The notes: generated by a model not told the origin, from the sequence alone. DNA of 64,000 nt from Clostridium pasteurianum BC1 (GCF_000389635.1 NC_021182.1:4133925-4197924); one strand, 5' to 3'; shown: positions 38,436 to 48,357, counted from the first letter of the stretch. Made by a program: numbers and translations.

Positions 38436-39794
38436 CTAATTCTTAAAACTGTGAATTGGTGAAGGTATTCTTCCACCTCTTGCAACGAAATCTTCACTGG
38501 AGAACTTGCTTACAGCCATTACTGGTGCAGCTCCCAAAAGTCCACCAAATTCTACTCTGTCTCCCACATCTTTTCCATAGACAGGTATTACTCTTACTGC
38601 TGTAGTCTTGTTGTTTACTACTCCAATGGCCGCTTCATCAGCAATAATTCCAGAAATGGTTGCTGCTGGTGTATCACCAGGGATAGCAATCATATCAAGG
38701 CCTACTGAGCAAACACAAGTCATAGCCTCAAGCTTCTCTATATTTAATGCACCAATTTCTACCGCATTTATCATACCTTCGTCTTCACTTACAGGAATGA
38801 AAGCACCACTTAATCCCCCAACGTGAGAAGATGCCATTATTCCACCCTTTTTAACTGCATCGTTAAGCATAGCTAGTGCAGCAGTTGTACCAGGACAACC
38901 ACAAGCCTCAAGACCAATTTCCTCTAGTATTCTAGCTACACTATCACCAACTGCCGGAGTAGGTGCTAAAGATAAATCTACTATTCCAAAAGGTATATCA
39001 AGTCTCTTTGACGCCTCAGTAGCAACTAATTGGCCAGCTCTAGTTATCTTAAAAGCAGTTTTCTTTATAGTCTCAGCTATTACATCAAATTTTTCACCTC
39101 TCACATTTTCCAAAGCAGATTTTATAACTCCAGGTCCACTAACACCTACATTTATTATACACTCTGCTTCTCCAACACCGTGAAAAGCTCCCGCCATAAA
39201 CGGATTATCTTCTACTGCATTGGCGAAGATTACTAGCTTTGCACAGCCAATGCTTCCATTATCTTTTGTAAGATAAGCTGCCTGTTTTACTATTTCTCCC
39301 ATATCCCTTACAGCATTCATGTTTATTCCAACTTTTGAAGTCCCAACATTTACTGAAGAACAAACTCTTTCTGTAACTGCCAATGCTTCTGGAATGGATT
39401 TTATAAGTATTCTATCTCCATTAGTACAGCCTTTATGTACCAGTGCAGAGAATCCACCTATAAAGTTAACGCCCACTGTTTTTGCAGCTTCATCCATTAT
39501 CTTTGCATATTCCACATAATCTGTATCACCGCTGCTTTGAGCAATCAATGCCATAGGAGTTACAGATATTCTCTTATGTATTATTGGAATTCCGTATTCC
39601 AGTTCTATTTGTTCACCTATTTTAACCAGATTTTCGGCTTTTCTTGTTATCTTATCGTATATCTTCTGTCTTGATTTTTTACCATCGGAATCACAGCAAT
39701 CCAAAAGTGATATACCCATAGTTATTGTTCTAATATCAAGATTTTCTTTTTCGATCATATTTATGGTTTCAAGTATGTCTTTGTTATTAATCAT
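38436..39794 (-). CDS. PFL-like family protein (UPF0210/DUF711)
   Basis: A 452-residue member of the UPF0210/DUF711 family, distantly related to pyruvate formate-lyase-like folds, without a known reaction. Family strings include [14 protein letters not shown] (residues 24-37), [33 protein letters not shown] and the [25 protein letters not shown] end. The glycyl-radical sequence of true formate-lyases is absent. It follows the ACT-domain gene with a 20-base gap; the pair is common in Firmicutes. A glycine riboswitch at the head of the transcript gives a rare functional clue. Confidence 0.87.
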   Translation of the reverse strand: MINNKDILETINMIEKENLDIRTITMGISLLDCCDSDGKKSRQKIYDKITRKAENLVKIGEQIELEYGIPIIHKRISVTPMALIAQSSGDTDYVEYAKIMDEAAKTVGVNFIGGFSALVHKGCTNGDRILIKSIPEALAVTERVCSSVNVGTSKVGINMNAVRDMGEIVKQAAYLTKDNGSIGCAKLVIFANAVEDNPFMAGAFHGVGEAECIINVGVSGPGVIKSALENVRGEKFDVIAETIKKTAFKITRAGQLVATEASKRLDIPFGIVDLSLAPTPAVGDSVARILEEIGLEACGCPGTTAALAMLNDAVKKGGIMASSHVGGLSGAFIPVSEDEGMINAVEIGALNIEKLEAMTCVCSVGLDMIAIPGDTPAATISGIIADEAAIGVVNNKTTAVRVIPVYGKDVGDRVEFGGLLGAAPVMAVSKFSSEDFVARGGRIPSPIHSFKN

Positions 39795-39814
39795 TTCTTC
39801 AATTCTCCAATCTA

Positions 39815-40084
39815 TTATACTTCGTGCATGGATCTAAATATTTCCTCACGTTGAAGTTTAATTGAAACTCCAAGTTTGCCAGCTTCAATATCAAGCTTTT
39901 CTTTAAGTTCTTTAGCATCTATTTCCATTTCAGATAGATCCACAAACATTATCATCGTAAAATAGTTTTGCAAAAGAGTTTGATTTATATCCATAATATT
40001 TATTTTATTTTCTGATAATATTGAAGTTATACCTTGAATAATACCTATTTTGTCTTCTCCGATTACTGTAATAAATGATTTCAT
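39815..40084 (-). CDS. ACT-domain protein (UPF0237)
   Basis: An 89-residue stand-alone ACT domain of the UPF0237 family ([40 protein letters not shown]..). The KIGIIQGIT turn is the usual amino-acid-binding site of ACT domains, which bind small effectors between subunits. AGGAGG precedes the start. It is co-transcribed with the PFL-like gene and controlled by a glycine riboswitch, so it is a plausible glycine sensor for that protein. This is inference. Confidence 0.87.
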   Translation of the reverse strand: MKSFITVIGEDKIGIIQGITSILSENKINIMDINQTLLQNYFTMIMFVDLSEMEIDAKELKEKLDIEAGKLGVSIKLQREEIFRSMHEV

Positions 40085-40156
40085 TTTAACAAATTCCTCC
40101 TGAATAATGAATTTTATTAATAAGCAATAAACTCAAAAGAATTAATATGTAGAAAT

Positions 40157-40184
40157 AAAAAAAGACTAAATTTAAAATTAGTCT
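40157..40184 (-). terminator. Terminator of the glycine leader
   Basis: AGACTAATTTTAAATTTAGTCT then TTTTTT on the minus strand, downstream of the glycine aptamer and 73 bases before the ACT gene start; the likely expression platform. Confidence 0.75.
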
Positions 40185-40269
40185 CTGAGAAGCGTGAAAA
40201 TTTAAGAACAACTTCATATGTGAGAATTAAAAGTATCTATATCACATAGACGATTTCTTTAACATATAA

Positions 40270-40346
40270 TCTCCGTTCTTTTACCTGAGAGTTTCACTAA
40301 AAATTTTAGTTTTCCCCTTCGGTGCTCCTTTGAGTCTCTCCAGAGT
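40270..40346 (-). promoter_or_regulatory. Glycine riboswitch aptamer
   Basis: The minus strand reads CTCTGGAGAGACTC, then AGGAGCACCGAAGGGG, then AAACTCTCAGGTAAAAGAACGGAG. These are the three conserved blocks of the glycine aptamer. Only one clear aptamer is present; a second is not recognisable in the ~85 bases before the terminator. It leads the ACT-PFL operon. Glycine usually turns such switches on. Confidence 0.9.
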
Positions 40347-40442
40347 CTCGTCCAATAGCGGTTTAAATAATTATCCCACTACCTTCATTCGACTTATTAA
40401 ATTGTCTAACCTATTCTAACACAATACAATTACATAAAGCAA

Positions 40443-40508
40443 TAAAAAAAACAAATTTTACAAAGAAAAATGCATATATTCGCATTATATACATTTTTCT
40501 TTGTAAAA
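40443..40508 (-). terminator. Terminator of the thiamine operon
   Basis: TTTTACAAAGAAAAATG and CATTTTTCTTTGTAAAA are near-perfect arms downstream of thiE, followed on the minus strand by a run of eight T. Confidence 0.9.
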
Positions 40509-40524
40509 ATATGCATTTTCTTTT

Positions 40525-41127
40525 CTAATAATTGTCAATAGCCTCTTTCATATTATAAACAGTTTCTTCTGGATTTTCAGCTTCCATAACAGAAGACATG
40601 AGAGCTGCACCTTTAGCTCCTGCTCTTAAAATACTATCTATATTATTAAGCTCTATTCCACCTATGGCAATTACCGGCAAAGATACATCACTGCAAATTT
40701 CATTTAAAAATTCTATTCCTCTACCTGGAAGTCCGGCTTTACAAGCTGTATTAAATATATGGCCAGCTAAAACATAATTTGCTCCTATATCATAAACCTT
40801 TTTTGCTTCTTCTAAAGAATGTATGGAAACCCCCTTTAGCTTATCATAAGCTTTATCAAAATCTAAAAATGTATTGTAACTCAGTTGAATACCATCTGCT
40901 TTACATTTAACAGCAACATTGTAATCTCCATTAATCACTAGTGGAATTCTATCCATAACAACTTCCTGCATTTTAACTGCTAAACTATAAAGTTCTTTAG
41001 AAGAAAGGTCTTTTTCTCTTAGAATAATAGCATCTGCGCCGCCTTTTACTATAGCCTCTGTCACATTAATTAGATTTCCATCTTTTATAAGCTTTCTATT
41101 AGTAACTACAAATAGTTTTCTATCCAT
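40525..41127 (-). CDS. thiE: Thiamine-phosphate synthase
   Basis: A 200-residue TIM-barrel enzyme joining HMP pyrophosphate with thiazole phosphate. REKDLSSKEL (about 43-52), the LVINGDYNVA segment, GHIFNTACKAGLPGRG (pyrophosphate and thiazole site) and PVIAIGGIELNN are typical of ThiE. I begin at ATG 41127, just after the thiH stop; the longer frame from 41145 overlaps thiH. Some positions are degenerate (HIFNTACK in place of the common PIFPTxTK), as in thiazole-tautomerase-like variants such as TenI, so TenI activity remains possible. Confidence 0.8.
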   Translation of the reverse strand: MDRKLFVVTNRKLIKDGNLINVTEAIVKGGADAIILREKDLSSKELYSLAVKMQEVVMDRIPLVINGDYNVAVKCKADGIQLSYNTFLDFDKAYDKLKGVSIHSLEEAKKVYDIGANYVLAGHIFNTACKAGLPGRGIEFLNEICSDVSLPVIAIGGIELNNIDSILRAGAKGAALMSSVMEAENPEETVYNMKEAIDNY

Positions 41128-41129
41128 AA

Positions 41130-42239
41130 CTAAACGTACTCCCAATCTTTCATAACAGGGCAGTACCCTTTAGCCTTCAGCATATCACTTATTTCCTTCA
41201 CACTTCTTTTATCTGATATTTCAAACTGTTTTTCCCCTTGATCTTCAGCCTTACAAGAGTGACCGCCAACTTCTGTAGAAACACCAGCAGAAATTTTAGT
41301 TACTCCCAAAGGTATAAGATTGTCCCTCAATTCAGCCGCTTCTCTGGTAGTCACATTTATTCCTGATCTCTTGAGAAATATTTTAAAGGCCAACATTATC
41401 TGTACTAAATTTCTATCATTTACATCTTTAATATCGGTAAAGCTTCCTGCATGCGGTCTAATTCTTGGTACAGACATACTTATTTCCATGTAGGGAAACA
41501 TATCCTGTATATATCTTGCATGAAGTCCAGAAAAATAAGCTTCTTTCCTCCAGTTATCAAGGCCATAAAGAGCACCTACTCCCATTCCTCTTATACCTGC
41601 TCTGGCAGCTCTTTCTGGCGTTTCTACTCTATATCTGTAATTCTTTTTAGGTCCTGCTAGATGAATTTCATCATATTTCTTCATATCGTAGGTTTCCTGA
41701 TATATGGTAAGTGAATCTACTCCAGCTTCTACAAGCTCTCGATATTCATCTTCCTCTAAAGGATATATCTCAATACAGATGGAACTAAAATATTTTTTCA
41801 ATAATTTTACAGCGTCCTTTATATAGGATACTGGACTGTGAAATCTTGATTCTCCAGTTAGAAGAATTATATGCCTTAAACCAGATGCATGTATTGCCTT
41901 TGCTTCCTTTTCGATTTCTTCCATGTTAAGTTTTTTTCTATGAACATCATTTTCAACATTATAGCCACAGTATGCACATTTATTAACGCAATAATTAGCT
42001 ATATATATAGGTGTATACAAGGTGACTGCTTTACCAAAATTATTAATTGCAATTTTATGAGCCTTTTGTGCCATAGGTTCAATAAATTTTTCTGCCGCCG
42101 GTGAAAGTAAACATATGAAATCATTTTTATCTAAGGTATCCTTACTTAGAACATATTTCACCTGTTCTTCAGTTACACTATTGAAAAAACCATCAAAATC
42201 ATAATCTTGTAGTTTACTGGCTACATCAAAAAAACTCAT
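41130..42239 (-). CDS. thiH: 2-Iminoacetate synthase (radical SAM)
   Basis: A 369-residue radical-SAM enzyme cleaving tyrosine to dehydroglycine for the thiazole ring. The cluster motif CVNKCAYCGY (CxxxCxxC, about residues 88-97) and GALYGL.NWRKEA agree with ThiH. Use of ThiH rather than the oxygen-dependent ThiO suits an anaerobe. AGGAG precedes the start; thiG ends 11 bases upstream. Confidence 0.93.
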   Translation of the reverse strand: MSFFDVASKLQDYDFDGFFNSVTEEQVKYVLSKDTLDKNDFICLLSPAAEKFIEPMAQKAHKIAINNFGKAVTLYTPIYIANYCVNKCAYCGYNVENDVHRKKLNMEEIEKEAKAIHASGLRHIILLTGESRFHSPVSYIKDAVKLLKKYFSSICIEIYPLEEDEYRELVEAGVDSLTIYQETYDMKKYDEIHLAGPKKNYRYRVETPERAARAGIRGMGVGALYGLDNWRKEAYFSGLHARYIQDMFPYMEISMSVPRIRPHAGSFTDIKDVNDRNLVQIMLAFKIFLKRSGINVTTREAAELRDNLIPLGVTKISAGVSTEVGGHSCKAEDQGEKQFEISDKRSVKEISDMLKAKGYCPVMKDWEYV

Positions 42240-42250
42240 TATCCCATCTC

Positions 42251-43015
42251 CTATCTTAAAAATCCTGTTAATGGTGAGGATGCCTCAGCATAACTTTTTT
42301 CCACACCCAATTTTGCCAAATAACCTTTTCTTCCACTTTCAACGGCAAGCTTAAAGGCTTCTGCCATAAGAGCAGGATCTCCAGCTGTTGCCAGTGCTGT
42401 ATTAACAAGTACTGCTGATGCTCCCATTTCCATAGCTAGAACAGCATCAGATGGTTTTCCTATTCCTGCATCTACTACTATAGGCAAATCTATTTCTTCT
42501 ATTAAAATTCTAATCATCTCTTTTGTTCTAATCCCCCTATTGCTTCCTATAGGAGAACCTAATGGCATTATTGCTGCTGCACCTGCTTCCAGCATTCTTC
42601 TTGCATCTGGTAAGTCAGGATTCATATATGGTAAAACAACAAAGCCTTCCTTTGCCAGTACTTCTGTAGCTTTTATAGTTTCTAAATTATCTGGAAGAAG
42701 GTATTTATTATCTGAAATAACTTCTATCTTTACCCAGTTTCCACAGCCAGCTGCTTTACCTATTCTAGCCAATCTAATAGCTTCTTCTGCATTTCTTGCG
42801 CCTGAAGTATTAGGCATTATTATAGAATCCTTACCTAAATAGTTTAGAATATTTTCTGCTTCAGAATCAAAGTCTACCCTTCTAAGCGCTGCAGTAATTA
42901 CCCCAGCTCCACTCTTTTCTAATAATTCAGGTATGATTTTATTTGAAGAATATTTTCCACTGCCAATAAACAGTCTGCTTTTTAACTCTCTCCCGCCAAT
43001 AATAAGTTCGTCCAT
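42251..43015 (-). CDS. thiG: Thiazole synthase
   Basis: A 254-residue ThiG. It condenses deoxyxylulose phosphate, dehydroglycine and ThiS-thiocarboxylate sulfur. The Schiff-base lysine lies in [17 protein letters not shown] (about 99-115), and phosphate-binding strings [12 protein letters not shown] and [12 protein letters not shown] follow. The gap to thiS (238 bases) contains MITE-like element 3 instead of the expected thiF. Confidence 0.95.
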   Translation of the reverse strand: MDELIIGGRELKSRLFIGSGKYSSNKIIPELLEKSGAGVITAALRRVDFDSEAENILNYLGKDSIIMPNTSGARNAEEAIRLARIGKAAGCGNWVKIEVISDNKYLLPDNLETIKATEVLAKEGFVVLPYMNPDLPDARRMLEAGAAAIMPLGSPIGSNRGIRTKEMIRILIEEIDLPIVVDAGIGKPSDAVLAMEMGASAVLVNTALATAGDPALMAEAFKLAVESGRKGYLAKLGVEKSYAEASSPLTGFLR

Positions 43016-43033
43016 TTTAATTATCTCCTCACT

Positions 43034-43093
43034 TTAGGCATCTGAAAATAAATAACAAGTTAAAGAAGCTAGTTATTTTTTTAAGATGCCTTA
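43034..43093. mobile_element. MITE-like element 3
   Basis: TTAGGCATCTGAAAATAAATAA and AGTTATTTTTTTAAGATGCCTTA are imperfect inverted ends with a short interior. It is inserted between thiG and thiS inside the thiamine operon. Confidence 0.55.
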
Positions 43094-43253
43094 ATTAATT
43101 TGAATACATCCATCTTAAAAACATTAAATAAATGTAATATATTAATTTTAATATTATCTAATGACAACATGCCAAGTTATATATTAAATAAGAAATACTC
43201 CAATATATCACAGTATTGATAAATTAGCTTGCACGTAAATCCTTATTAATTTA

Positions 43254-43448
43254 TTAGCCCCCACCTACAAATCTTATTAATTCTACTTTAGAATCGCTAG
43301 TGAGCTTAGTTGCTGCATATTCTTCTTTGTCTATGATGTTCAAATCAACTTCTGCTACTACCTTATAAGCTTCTATTTTAAGTTCATTCAGCAATTCTTC
43401 TATAGTTATACCATCTTTAAAGCTCATTTCTTTTCCGTTGACTAACAT
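43254..43448 (-). CDS. thiS: ThiS sulfur-carrier protein
   Basis: A 64-residue ubiquitin-like sulfur carrier, with MLVNGKEMSFKDGITIEELL at the start and the C-terminal RFVGGG whose glycine is adenylated and thiocarboxylated. AGGAGGTG precedes it. The adenylating enzyme ThiF is not encoded nearby. Confidence 0.93.
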   Translation of the reverse strand: MLVNGKEMSFKDGITIEELLNELKIEAYKVVAEVDLNIIDKEEYAATKLTSDSKVELIRFVGGG

Positions 43449-43507
43449 GTAATATCACCTCCTAAAACTCATACATCTGTTCTTATTTGAAAATAATATT
43501 TAAAAGT

Positions 43508-44809
43508 TTACTTTATATTTAGATCTTCATTATTCAATATTTTTTTCATAGTTCTCATGGAGCACATCTTTCCACACATTGTGCAGGTTTCTGGATCTTC
43601 CGGTGAAGACTCCATACGATATCTACGAGCTTTTTCTCCGTCTATAGCTAAATCAAACATAGTCTCCCAGTCAAGATCTGCTCTTGCTTTACTCATAGCA
43701 TTGTCCCATTCCACAGCTCCTTTTATTCCTTTAGCTATATCTGCTGCATGAGCTGCAATTTTAAAGGCAATTATTCCTTCCTTCATATCTTCTAAAGATG
43801 GCAGACGTAAATGCTCTGCTGGAGTAACATAACATAGGAAATCTGCTCCGCTGGAAGCTGCTACTGTACCGCCTATAGCTGCAGTAATATGATCGTATCC
43901 AGGAGCTACATCAGTTACCAAAGGTCCTAATACGTAAAAAGGTGCACCATGACATAATTTCTTTTCAAGGAGCATATTGGCTTTTATCTCGTTAAGAGCC
44001 ATATGTCCAGGTCCTTCTATCATAACTTGTACATTTCTTTCCCAAGCCTTTTTAGTAAGTTCACCTAAGGTAATAAGTTCTTTAATCTGAGCTGGATCTG
44101 TAGCATCTTTTAAGGAACCAGGTCTACAAGCATCTCCTAAAGAAATAGTTATATCATATTTCTCACATATATCTAAAAGTCTATCATAATATTCATAAAA
44201 TGGATTTTCCCTATTATTCAGTTCCATCCATGCAAATAAAAGACTTCCACCTCTGGATACTATCTGAGTTAATCTAGGATTATTTTTAACTGCCGTTGCA
44301 GTTTCTCGATTAAGTCCTGCATGAATTGTAATAAAATCCACGCCGTCTTGTCCATGTTTTTCTACCACTTCAAAGAATTCATCTACAGTTATATCTTTAA
44401 GTTCTTTATCACAAAATCCAATGGCATCATACATAGGAACAGTTCCAAGCATAGCGGTAGACATATCTATAACTCTTTTTCTCATGTTTTCAGTTTTTCC
44501 ATAGTTGGATAAATCCATGATGGCCTCTGCTTTCATTTCAATAGCTACTCTGACCTTTTCCAATTCCTTTTCTATGCTGCAGCAATCCTTTGATATTCCT
44601 AAATTTACATTTATCTTAGTTCTAAGTCCTTCTCCAATACCTTCTGGATTTAAAGATTTATGATTCTTGTTAGCTGGTATTACTACCTTTCCCTCTGCAA
44701 TCAATTCTCTTAATTTTTCTGCTTCCATACCTTCTTTTCTTGCAACAATGTTCATTTCTCTTGTGATTATTCCTTTTTTTGCTGCATCCATTTGTGTTGT
44801 ATAATTCAT
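43508..44809 (-). CDS. thiC: Phosphomethylpyrimidine synthase
   Basis: A 433-residue ThiC of the short bacterial type, converting aminoimidazole ribotide to HMP phosphate with a [4Fe-4S] cluster and SAM. The C-terminal cluster motif CTMCGKMCS (CxxCxxxxC) is present, with [13 protein letters not shown] and [16 protein letters not shown]-like strings in the barrel. AAAGGAG precedes the start. The TPP riboswitch 120 bases upstream controls it and probably the whole operon. Confidence 0.96.
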   Translation of the reverse strand: MNYTTQMDAAKKGIITREMNIVARKEGMEAEKLRELIAEGKVVIPANKNHKSLNPEGIGEGLRTKINVNLGISKDCCSIEKELEKVRVAIEMKAEAIMDLSNYGKTENMRKRVIDMSTAMLGTVPMYDAIGFCDKELKDITVDEFFEVVEKHGQDGVDFITIHAGLNRETATAVKNNPRLTQIVSRGGSLLFAWMELNNRENPFYEYYDRLLDICEKYDITISLGDACRPGSLKDATDPAQIKELITLGELTKKAWERNVQVMIEGPGHMALNEIKANMLLEKKLCHGAPFYVLGPLVTDVAPGYDHITAAIGGTVAASSGADFLCYVTPAEHLRLPSLEDMKEGIIAFKIAAHAADIAKGIKGAVEWDNAMSKARADLDWETMFDLAIDGEKARRYRMESSPEDPETCTMCGKMCSMRTMKKILNNEDLNIK

Positions 44810-44842
44810 AATAGTAACACTCCTTTATCTTTAATTTAAAAA

Positions 44843-44884
44843 GAAACCAAACCTGATGTAGGATAAACATCAGGTTTGGTTTCT
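44843..44884 (-). terminator. Terminator of the TPP leader
   Basis: GAAACCAAACCTGATG and CATCAGGTTTGGTTTC are perfect 16-bp arms followed on the minus strand by TTTTT. Placed between the TPP aptamer and thiC. Confidence 0.92.
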
Positions 44885-44933
44885 TTATGCATTTATAAAA
44901 TAAAAAGCCTGCATAAAGCAAGCTCTGTAATAT

Positions 44934-45022
44934 ACAAACCCTTGCTTCCCTACGATGGTGTTAGCCATATCAGGTTCATAGGGTTAGGAATCCTCCTTCT
45001 CAGCCTTACGGCACCCCTAGCA
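44934..45022 (-). promoter_or_regulatory. TPP riboswitch (THI element)
   Basis: The minus strand shows GGGGTGCC...GGCTGAGA...ACCCTATGAACCTGATATGG and TAACACCATCGTAGGGAA, the full conserved core. TPP binding should favour the downstream terminator and lower thiC expression. Confidence 0.96.
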
Positions 45023-45114
45023 AATAATCATTTAATTATTGTATATAGTATACTCCTAAAACTACTCATTGTAAAATTATTTTTCAAAAATTATATAGTT
45101 AGTTTAAATTTTAA

Positions 45115-45435
45115 AAATCATCATCTACTTCATATTTAGGTTTATTATTTTTCTTTGAAACCTTTACTAATTGGCAATTTGCCGCAGATACTTGGCCTAT
45201 ATATCCTTTAGCAGTAGCCATAGGCTTATTTCAATTGTACTTATTTGGATATAAACACAAGGGGCTGCTAATTCCAGTATTCATTTTAGGAGGAATTTCT
45301 TTAATTTCTTTGGCGATTATAATAATGAATGACTTTTTTTGGTGGATTAATGAAAGTATAATAGTACCAGCTTTATTTATATTAATTGGAATAGTTGTAT
45401 TGTTTAATAGTTTTAAAAGCAAAAAACTTTATTAA
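45115..45435 (+). pseudogene. C-terminal remnant of a small membrane protein
   Basis: An open frame of about 107 codons without a good start. The translation (ETFTNWQFAADTWPIYPLAVAIGLFQLYLFGYKHKG.. and LLIPVFILGGISLISL) looks like a three-helix LiaI/LiaF-like membrane region. A TTG at 45235 could start the last 66 codons but has no ribosome site. It is probably the tail of a lost gene. Confidence 0.5.
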
Positions 45436-45471
45436 AAGAGATTCTGTATTTTCAGCATTAATCAAAATATT

Positions 45472-45507
45472 AAATATAATGAAATGTACGTTCATTTCAT
45501 TATATTT
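45472..45507. terminator. Hairpin between convergent remnants
   Basis: AAATATAATGAAATG and complement, perfect 15-bp arms around six bases. AT-rich; probable bidirectional terminator. Confidence 0.6.
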
Positions 45508-45516
45508 ATCTGTTTC

Positions 45517-45837
45517 CTAATTCTTGATGATATCCATTTTTCTTGCTTTTTCAACAGCGGCTACTCTACTGTTGACCTGAAGTTTAGAATATATATTTAT
45601 AATATGTGTCTTCACCGTAGCTAAAGATATGCAAAGTTTTTCTGCTATCTCTTTATTGGAAAGTCCCTTACTAATCTCTAACATTACTTCCGTTTCTTTA
45701 TTAGTTAAAAATTCTTCATTATGATCCATAATAATTGTGGTTGATATTTCCTCCACTTCCTCCATATAATGAGTGGTGTATATAATGGTTGCACCCCTGT
45801 CTTTAAGTTTTTTTATTGACTCTAATGTATGAATCAA
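45517..45837 (-). pseudogene. Fusion remnant: ABC ATPase tail joined to LuxR-type DNA-binding domain
   Basis: The 106 codons begin with the distal end of an ABC-2-type ATPase (LKDRGATIIYTTHYMEEVEEISTTIIMDH, with the switch histidine). They then pass in frame into a LuxR/NarL helix-turn-helix (LTNKETEVMLEISKGLSNKEIAEKLCISLATVKTHI.NIYSKLQV). Neither part has its N-terminal domain. The simplest reading is a deletion in an operon that encoded an ABC exporter and a LuxR-type response regulator. The only start is a TTG inside a hairpin, so expression is doubtful. Confidence 0.72.
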
Positions 45838-45883
45838 CCTAAAGGTTGATTTTTATAAAACAATTTAAAATTGTTTTATAAAA
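45832..45883. repeat. Two abutting palindromes at the fusion-remnant breakpoint
   Basis: AATCAACC/GGTTGATT (45832-45851) abuts TTTTATAAAACAATTT and its perfect complement (45851-45883). The next ~220 bases to the GGDEF gene hold nothing else recognised. Confidence 0.55.
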
Positions 45884-46111
45884 TAAAAACTCTATCTGAT
45901 GCCAAGAACTATGTTTATAGAGGTCGATTTCATTGCCAAAATTTCACAAGAAAATATATGGATAATAACATTAATAATGTATACTCATTCTAAAATATTA
46001 AATATTTTTATAATTAAATCATATATGAAGTAATAATTGAATTTATCTTATTTTACTGTTATATTTTTAATATATTAAACTCATTAAAATACATTGGAGT
46101 GATTGATTCTT

Positions 46112-48337
46112 ATGGTTAACATGGATGATACAACCAGCATAGATAAAATTTTATGGAAACTTGATAAATTTAAATATGAGAATTGTATTAATACAATAGA
46201 ATTAGGTGAGAAAGCCTATGAATTATGTAAAAAAATCAATTATACTACGGGTATGGCTGTTTCACTTTTAAGAATTGGTGAAGCCTTAACTAATATAGGT
46301 AATTATGAAAAATCTTTAGTTTTTCTTTTTAAATCTTTAAGTATATCACAAAAAGAATCTATTTGTGATATACAAGTTTTATCCCTGATATATATAGGAA
46401 ATAATTTACTTAATTTTGGAGATTATGAAAAAAGCTTTAATTTTTATAATAATGCTGAAAAAATAGCCTTAAAAATAAATGTAAACAAAAACTATTATAG
46501 TTATTCAACTTATAAATTTTACTTAGCAAAAACATCCACAAACATTGGAGAAATATACAAATCTCTTGGAGATTATGAAAATGCCTTTATCTTCTATAAT
46601 AAAGCTGAAACCTTTAATAAAAAATTAAATTATATCTCCACTCTTGGTATCTCATTATGTAATCTTGGAGAAATGAATTATATAAAAGGCCATTATGAAA
46701 AAGCACTTACACTTTTAAATAAATCCATTGAACTAATGAATTCATTTAATTACAAATTAGCTTTACCTGAAGCTTATAGGATATCAGCCCTCATTTATGA
46801 AAGAAAAGAAGATTTTAAGCGTGCAAACCAATACTTTTGTAAAGCATTAGATGTGGACCTAAAGGAAACTTATATATATTACAAAGCTACTGTACTCTTA
46901 GACTATAGTAATTATCTTAAAAATAGAGGAAATATTAATAGTGCACTGGATAAACTAGAAATTGCCTTTAATATATCTATAAAAAATAATATTCTTGTTA
47001 AAACAATAGAAATCTGTAAAAGATTTTTTAAATTATATGAAGAAATAGGAGATATAAAAAATTCCTACAAATACTATAAATTATACTTTCAGTATCAAGA
47101 AAAATTTGAAAAAACTATACATGCTCAAAGACTTAATAGCATAACAGCAAAAATCAAACTGCAAGAATTGCAAAGAGAAAAACTTAACATAATGGAAAAA
47201 AGTGAGAATTTCAGAAAAAAATCCGAAAAGCTTATGGAAAACTTGAAAAATATATCTATAATTAGTGAGTTAGGGCAGAGAATTACTTCTACTCTCAATC
47301 TGGATGAAATTCTAGATATACTTTGCAATAGTGTTAGAACATTTGTTGATATATCTACCTTTGGTATTGCATTATATGATGAAGACAATGGGCTTCTTAA
47401 ATATAATTATTATAATGAAGACAACAAAATCATTGGCATGGCAGATGCCTCTATTGACAGTAAATCTAGTATAGCAGCTTATTGCCTGAGAAATAAACAT
47501 TTTGTAGTTATAAATGATATACAGAATGAATATTCCAAATATGTAGATGACTCAAATTATCTTCATAACTATACTGGTAGAATTATAATAAACTCAGCTG
47601 TTTACTTTGCACTTATAATAGATAATAATTTATTAGGAGTTATGACAGCCCAAAGTACTGAAATAGGAGCTTTTAAGACTATCCATATAGAAATGCTAAA
47701 GGCTCTTTCCGCCTATGCATCAATTGCCGTAAACAATGCTATCAAATCTACCAGTCTTAAAATTGAAATTGATTATAGGAAGAAAATCCAGCAGGAACTT
47801 GAAGAATTAAATAATAAGCTATTATACATATCAGAAAATGATAGTCTTACTGGTATTCCTAATCGAAGAAAATTTGATAGCGTTATGAATATTCAATGGG
47901 ATTTAGCAAAGAAAAACAAACATAATTTATCTTTAATTTTGCTAGATGTAGATTGCTTTAAACAGTATAATGACAATTATGGCCATGTTGAAGGCGATAA
48001 TTGTTTGGCTGCAATTGGTTCTGCCCTTTCAAATTATATTGATAAAAAGTATATAGTTGCCAGGTACGGCGGCGATGAATTTGTGATAATTTTTCCAAAT
48101 ATTTCTTTAAATAATGTATTAAAGCTTGGTGAAAAATTTAGAACTGAAATAGAAAATCTACATCTTAAACATGAATTTTCAAATATCAAAAATATAGTTA
48201 CTATAACCCTTGGAGCAGCCTCCGTTATCCCAAATGACAATATAACTATAAATGAATTTATAAGGCAAGCTGATACCGCTTTATATGCAGCAAAAGAAAG
48301 AGGAAGAAATCAAATAGCTGGTTATGTCCCAAAATAA
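46112..48337 (+). CDS. TPR-GAF-GGDEF diguanylate cyclase
   Basis: A roughly 741-residue cytosolic signalling protein. Residues 20-330 form a series of TPR-like helices (for example GNYEKSLVFLFKSL, GDYENAFIFYNKAE, GHYEKALTLLNKSI), then a coiled coil (about 335-390), a GAF domain (395-560) and a GGDEF domain (from about 585). The active-site RYGGDEF is intact, so c-di-GMP synthesis is likely. The product-inhibition RxxD motif is not in place before it. No membrane segment. ATG 46112 has GGAG 12 bases upstream; TTG at 46103 is an alternative. Monocistronic. TPR plus GAF suggests control by a protein partner and a small ligand. Confidence 0.87.
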   Translation: MVNMDDTTSIDKILWKLDKFKYENCINTIELGEKAYELCKKINYTTGMAVSLLRIGEALTNIGNYEKSLVFLFKSLSISQKESICDIQVLSLIYIGNNLLNFGDYEKSFNFYNNAEKIALKINVNKNYYSYSTYKFYLAKTSTNIGEIYKSLGDYENAFIFYNKAETFNKKLNYISTLGISLCNLGEMNYIKGHYEKALTLLNKSIELMNSFNYKLALPEAYRISALIYERKEDFKRANQYFCKALDVDLKETYIYYKATVLLDYSNYLKNRGNINSALDKLEIAFNISIKNNILVKTIEICKRFFKLYEEIGDIKNSYKYYKLYFQYQEKFEKTIHAQRLNSITAKIKLQELQREKLNIMEKSENFRKKSEKLMENLKNISIISELGQRITSTLNLDEILDILCNSVRTFVDISTFGIALYDEDNGLLKYNYYNEDNKIIGMADASIDSKSSIAAYCLRNKHFVVINDIQNEYSKYVDDSNYLHNYTGRIIINSAVYFALIIDNNLLGVMTAQSTEIGAFKTIHIEMLKALSAYASIAVNNAIKSTSLKIEIDYRKKIQQELEELNNKLLYISENDSLTGIPNRRKFDSVMNIQWDLAKKNKHNLSLILLDVDCFKQYNDNYGHVEGDNCLAAIGSALSNYIDKKYIVARYGGDEFVIIFPNISLNNVLKLGEKFRTEIENLHLKHEFSNIKNIVTITLGAASVIPNDNITINEFIRQADTALYAAKERGRNQIAGYVPK

Positions 48338-48357
48338 AAATAAGGTCGTTCTCAAAT

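Noticed and set aside
40185-40269. Second glycine aptamer downstream of the first
   Set aside because: I could not find the conserved CCGAAGG core or the CTCTCAGG block there; it may be a degenerate ghost.
44670-44921. An 83-codon minus-strand ORF across the thiC start and TPP terminator
   Set aside because: It overlaps thiC in another frame and the terminator hairpin, and its product is compositionally odd.
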